The notes under the pieces are model-generated. The model made no database searches, was not told where the DNA came from, and saw only the letters and a list, made by a program, of their open reading frames with translations. Both the position numbers and the translations under genes were made by a program. Shown piece after piece: positions 59,752 to 64,000 of a stretch of DNA of 64,000 bases (position 1 is the stretch's first letter; each line of letters opens with the position of its first letter). Source of the DNA: Saccharum officinarum (taxonomy: Eukaryota > Streptophyta > Magnoliopsida > Poales > Poaceae). The stretch lies in contig CM036191.1 of the NCBI GenBank assembly GCA_020631735.1, positions 36,253,335 to 36,317,334 of the forward strand, given 5' to 3'.

Positions 59752-59919
59752 AGTACAATTGTACTCTATATAGTTTTTATCACCAAAATAAGCAGGGTAT
59801 ATCAAAATGAGTGAGGATGAATTCCCTTTTGTCCTTTGCGGATCCTTTAGATATAGAAAGAGCAGCTAGGAGAATCACCTCTTTGCCCCTATAAGGTTTT
59901 GTAAACAATATACCCATAA

Positions 59920-60057
59920 GGCCTTATTTGGATGCATGTGTATTCACTTCAGTCCACACGTGTTGGAGTGGATTGGAATGAAACTTAATTTAATTCCACT
60001 CCAATCCACTTCAACACATATGGATTCAGATGAATATATGCGCATCCAAACAAGGCC
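59920..60057. mobile_element. Tourist-like hairpin MITE, 138 bp, TSD TAA
   Basis: The ends GGCCTTATTTGGATGC and GCATCCAAACAAGGCC are inverted repeats, and the complementarity continues almost to the centre (GTGTTGGAGTGGATTGGAAT against ATTCCACTCCAATCCACTTC). TAA lies on both sides (59,917-59,919 and 60,058-60,060). Confidence 0.85.
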
Positions 60058-60420
60058 TAAGAGGGTATTATTGGACCTTCTAATCCTTACCTGTATTATA
60101 TTTCTTTAGATTTTAGACAATATAAACCCAAGAGGACTAGGACACGGGCATTCTCCAACAATACCAATCAGTCTAATGTCTGTTTGGATCCTATGCAGCT
60201 CACAATTAGCTCCTATAAATTAGTTGTTATTAGAATTCTCAGCTAATATGCTAGCTAATAATTCGCATCAGGAAAAAATTGGAGCGCCTCTGAAGATTGT
60301 TTCTATAGTAGTGAACATTCATTTTTGGAACAAATATAATAATATAGTTATTCCCATGTTTTTTTTGTTTAGAACCATTTAGGAAATGTTTCTCATAGCG
60401 CATCTGCTGAAACTGTCTGA

Positions 60421-60741
60421 GGCCCTGGATCCACCCTAGCTAAACTTGGCTAAAGTTTAGCCAGCTAAAGTTTATCTGGGGTTGTTTAGATCCTCTAGCT
60501 AACTGTTGCTTATTTACTATGTTGCCCTTACTTTTTTGTTGAGCCCGATATGGACACGGAAAAAATAGAGGGGCAATTTCGTCTTTACTCACACTTTAGC
60601 TGGGTTGGAACAGCTAAAGGGATGGTGTAAATTTTGGCCTCCAGCTAAAGTTTAGATGAGTTTTAGCTATCCCCCGTTTGAATCCCTAGCTACTAAACTA
60701 ATTTAGTAGCTGAAATTTAGCTGGTGGATCCAAACAGAGCC
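60421..60741. mobile_element. MITE, GGCC-GGATCCA family, about 320 bp
   Basis: The left end GGCCCTGGATCCACCCTAGC and the right end GGTGGATCCAAACAGAGCC are inverted. GCTAAAGTTTAG / CTAAACTTTAGC-type units recur throughout. Flanks are TGA and TAA, so the target duplication is imperfect. Confidence 0.65.
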
Positions 60742-61560
60742 TAAGAAAAGGATCTAGCATAAGTAGCTCCAACTATATGGTTTATCATGGTTCCAAATGC
60801 CCAGCAGTCACATAGACAATTCGAAATAGAAATACTATCAATTTTTTAGTTGTTGAACTGTGATGAACAACATTGTTTAACAAAATGAGCTACTGATACT
60901 TGACGGCTTGCTTTTGGGTCCATGTGCAGGTGGCGGGGAGATGATACAGGTCCTTGCGGACGAACAGTGCGGAGCCTGCCATGCCATCATCCGCCATGTC
61001 ATTAGCAGTTTGTGCAAAAAGTAATGAAACGAACATACTGGTTCACTATAAATGAATCGCTGACCAGCATAAATAAACTGGACCTTCTCCAAATCGATCG
61101 AGGATCCATATTCAGTGTATGCATCCGAGTGTCTATATATTGAAGGTTTACTACAATAATCATGTACTAGCTAGTTTGTATTTTGAAAGATGAATTATAT
61201 CAATATCATATCGCGTCAAATATACACTGCCTTCTTTCTTGAATGATTATGATATCTACTCTTCTTTCTGCACTTTACATTAGTATTCTTTCCGTGTATA
61301 CACTGGCTTTGATATAGGTCACTGCGGACCATGCCTAAATAATAGATATTGTTTGAGTATATATGTAAATCGAGAACAAGAGATTGAAAATGATTGAACT
61401 CCACTTCTCCCATTGACTGATCAGGTTTATATACACTATGAACCATCGCTTGGTGGGATGACTGATGCCCCGAAGTTGGTAATTTACACTACCGTATAGT
61501 AATTGCCTGATTAAAAAGATGTCGAAGGTTAATCCTAATCACCCCTACTATATAACACAC
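60742..61560. other. Intergenic, no gene recognised
   Basis: AT-rich, with no coding similarity or transposon termini noticed. Confidence 0.4.
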
Positions 61561-61599
61561 AATCCTTGTCGGCTTGTCGTTGCTGCCAGTTGTGCTAGA

Positions 61600-61883
61600 G
61601 CCGGAATTGATCTGATTTCACTGTCGGGTCATAAGCCTAGAATCTGGGCAATGATTGGGATCCTATTGATCGTGCAGTGAAGCAAGCTATCACTACCAAT
61701 TCAGACCACAACCTGGCAGCGATATGCCACGATCGAGTAGTGGTTTGAACCAACAACAGAATCCCAATATCACTGTCGGGTCATGGGTTGACCCGACACT
61801 GTCCTGCCCCCACTAGCCCCAGGTTATAAACAGTCCTGATGTGTTGGCAATCAATAGGTTTCTATAGATGTGCTCTTGTAGTG
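61600..61883. mobile_element. CACTA-type right terminus with CACTGTCGGGTC repeats
   Basis: CACTGTCGGGTCAT occurs at about 61,619 and 61,771, and its inverse TGACCCGACACTG at about 61,789. The segment ends TTCTATAGATGTGCTCTTG then TAGTG, the inverse of a CACTACAAGAG-type terminus. The left end is not in view. Confidence 0.55.
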
Positions 61884-62430
61884 CCACAACCACCAAGAGC
61901 AAAAGCATTTCTATTAAAGCTTTAAGATTATATAAAAATTATTCACCTCAAGAGAAAGCACCTAGTCATGACTAGCTCGATGATCAGGTTATCATTGGTT
62001 GAAAGCTCTAGTTTGGTTTTGGTAATCGAGTGCCAACTATGTGGACTAATGCTTTCATTGAGTGTGATTAGCTAGGGTCCACTTGATGGTGATGGACAAG
62101 GCATAGGATGAGATGGAGATGGAGATCAAGATCACATACATGCTACTGTTCATCAAATGGAGAGAAGATGGAGCAAAAGCAAGCCACAAGGAAAAGGTAC
62201 AAGATAGGGCTTTGCTTCTGCCAACCATGGTGCAATAGAGTGCATAGTTAGGTTTATGATAGATAATCGTACTATAAATAGGGTGTCACGTCTAGCTGCC
62301 CACCACCTGTGGCGCCTATGGCATCTGTGCGGAGCGCAGCAGCCTCTGCGAGTGCCTGGCCAACAAGCTGGTCGGTTGAGCGGCGCATCGAGCTGGGCAT
62401 GCTGATGGTGCAAGCTGGTCAGTGGCTAGG
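61884..62430. other. Intergenic; possible short gene fragment at 62,304-62,373
   Basis: In one plus frame 62,304-62,373 reads TCGAYGICAERSSLCECLAN then a stop. The cysteine spacing resembles the EGF-like part of S-locus/lectin receptor proteins. It is too short and isolated to call. The rest shows nothing. Confidence 0.25.
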
Positions 62431-62567
62431 CAGGTTTTCGTCTGCGGTGAAAATGATTTTTACTGCTGGTTTTATTACAAACCTATGGTGATATATATAT
62501 TACCACCAATGGTTTTCATAAAAGTGATGCTGAAAATATTGTTAGCGAAACCATTTCTATAGCAGTG
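62430..62567. mobile_element. CACTG-variant terminus (fragment)
   Basis: It ends GAAACCATTTCTATAGCAGTG, the inverse of CACTGCTATAGAAATGG, and carries GGTTTT/AAAACC-type units upstream (62,432-62,545) in both orientations. This resembles subterminal repeats of a CACTA relative whose ends begin CACTG. Confidence 0.4.
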
Positions 62568-63289
62568 GCCTCATTGAAGCACTCGTAGCACTCCCTACCT
62601 CGTGCCCCACTAAGAGACTTTTGGCTTATTTGGTTTATGCTTCCATCGTACTGCAGTTAATCATGCTGCTAACGGTTTTTTTGGACGTTAACAGCATGAT
62701 TGGTTCTGTGTTTCAGTCCAGCCTAGGTGGAACTAGTGAACCAGGCCATCATTGGCCAGGCTTTGTGGACACAAAGGGACTTGATTGGTTGTCCAGTTGC
62801 GTGCAGTTCGGCTTGTAAGTAAAGTTGTTTGATTGCCTTGTTTGTTTGCTCATCCCACATGGCCGCTCTCTAACTCCATGCCATGTGCATGCTCTACACA
62901 TGATGTGGCGCAGCCTATGGGGAGAGCAGGGAGAGACATGCGAATCTGGATTAGAGCGGAGAGAGAGGATATCGACCGAACAGCCGCTGGAGATCCAGGG
63001 TGTGTCAATCGAAGGAGAGCCCCCCACCCTAGGAAGGTTCTGCTTCTCTCGATAGGATTGTCCCTAATGCAAAGTCTAAGCCTTTATAGATGAGGCTTTC
63101 CTGAAATCATGAAACAAACTTCAACCTAGGATATCTTTTATTTCTAATTTACACCCTAACTTGCTGGAGGACTCTTCCTGCGCCTAACTGCCCTGTGAAG
63201 GTCTCTTCTTGCGCTTATAGGTGCAGTCCACAAAGGAGTCCACGACAACACCACACCTGCCACGGCAGCATCCAAAGCCTGTCACCCTG
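62568..63289. other. Intergenic, no gene recognised
   Basis: Mixed base composition. Short frames on both strands have no similarity to known proteins. Confidence 0.4.
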
Positions 63290-63625
63290 TGCTTTTGCAG
63301 CAATGGAAACCATTCAACAAGTCCTAGGAGGACTCACTGGTCAAGAGTTTGTGAGGTGAAGGCTAGTACAATTATTAGATACAAAATTTCACCACCTGCT
63401 TCTTGAAGATGTAGTCAATGGCCACTGATTTCATAATATGATGGATGACTGGTCTCTGTATTGGTCAAAATGCCTATGTTTATATGCCACTTTAATGACC
63501 TAGACTTTCTCTGCGACATGATGGACCAAAGGAGGTTGCGGAGAATTTTGAAAGTTCCGGTTACGATATGCTGATGTATGTAACAAGTAAATTTGACTCC
63601 GTTCGTTCTGAATAAGCTAGTACGG
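63290..63625. repeat. Direct repeat, right copy
   Basis: This is the counterpart of 59,300-59,645, with the same order of shared blocks, about 4 kb downstream. It may reflect an old segmental duplication or diverged terminal repeats of a larger element. Confidence 0.65.
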
Positions 63626-63810
63626 ATGCATGCACAATACAAGCGTGGCCTGTGATCCTTTGCAATTTTTTTTATTTCGAAAAGAAAATCAAGTGTATCA
63701 ACCAGTGCTTTTGAAGAGCTATAATTCAAAGAGACATAAGCGTTAGAAATCCACGGATAAATTTAGTTCCTACAACTAACTAGACTTGCTTATCTTTGCA
63801 TGTGCGAAAT

Positions 63811-63831
63811 CTCTCTCTCTCTCTCTCTCTC
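63811..63831. repeat. (CT)n microsatellite
   Basis: About 10 CT units in an otherwise AT-rich tail of the window. Confidence 0.9.
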
Positions 63832-64000
63832 GGTTTGCTAATACAATACCGATTATGATAATTCTATAAATTACTATACATGTTTTACCATTCGTATTCA
63901 TAGTTTTTTTTTCCATTGCATCACACATCTATGTTTCTGCAATATGTTTATTTGAAGTGTTATTTTAAATTTTGTGTCAGCTCTTATTGTAGGAGAGTAG

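Noticed and set aside
62304..62373. Short EGF-like cysteine pattern CGAYGIC...LCECL as a receptor-gene exon
   Set aside because: Only 23 codons before a stop with no neighbouring exons; could be chance or a tiny relic.

Overview
This is a nuclear window from a grass, most likely a panicoid (sorghum/sugarcane/Miscanthus type). The evidence is split genes with GT-AG introns, GC-rich first exons beside AT-rich introns, dense Tourist/Stowaway/hAT-type MITEs, CACTA elements with grass-type subterminal repeats, and four genes whose encoded proteins match well-known plant families. No prokaryotic, organellar or viral gene blocks were seen.

Layout. 1-6.2 kb is gene-poor: a foldback repeat, a Tourist-like MITE, a broken LINE 3' region (zinc-binding RT domain) and GC-rich non-coding sequence. 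6.9-10.6 kb (+) holds an 11-exon MIKC*-type MADS-box gene (P clade, AGL30/AGL65 and OsMADS62/63-like). 13.4-16.1 kb (-) holds a 5-exon GH28 polygalacturonase-like gene with a signal peptide and altered catalytic motifs. 19.0-23.8 kb is one 4.8-kb TG...CA unit flanked by the 5-bp duplication CCATG, read as a giant solo LTR. 24-31.7 kb is intergenic, with MITEs, LINE debris and a CACTA end. 31.9-35.4 kb (+) holds a 7-exon class-3 (DAGL-like) lipase gene. It converges tail to tail with a 7-exon F-box/LRR gene (FBL3/RAE1-like) at 36.2-39.4 kb (-).

From 39.8 kb to the end the window is mostly transposons. It includes many MITEs, a 594-bp Stowaway-like element with GC-rich cargo, a possible decayed gene for a mitochondrial protein beside a 76-bp TA tract, and a MULE-like element. 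The centrepiece is a nested complex at about 47-57 kb. A degenerate plant mariner (DD39D transposase, minus strand) is interrupted by a CACTA element at 48,683-53,411 (TSD GTT). That CACTA carries a ~1.1-kb palindrome and a nested hAT-derived segment with a truncated transposase. The last 7 kb carries a further DNA transposon, direct repeats, a near-perfect hairpin MITE and CACTA termini.

The four host genes are unrelated in function (pollen transcription factor, apoplastic pectin-related protein, lipid hydrolase, SCF substrate receptor) and form no pathway. Exon boundaries were placed by eye from splice sites, reading phase and family similarity, and are probably right to within a few bases. 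No previously undescribed functional system was found. The most notable items are the nested palindrome-bearing CACTA, the giant solo LTR, CAG-to-TAG decay in the mariner, and the non-canonical GH28 active site.
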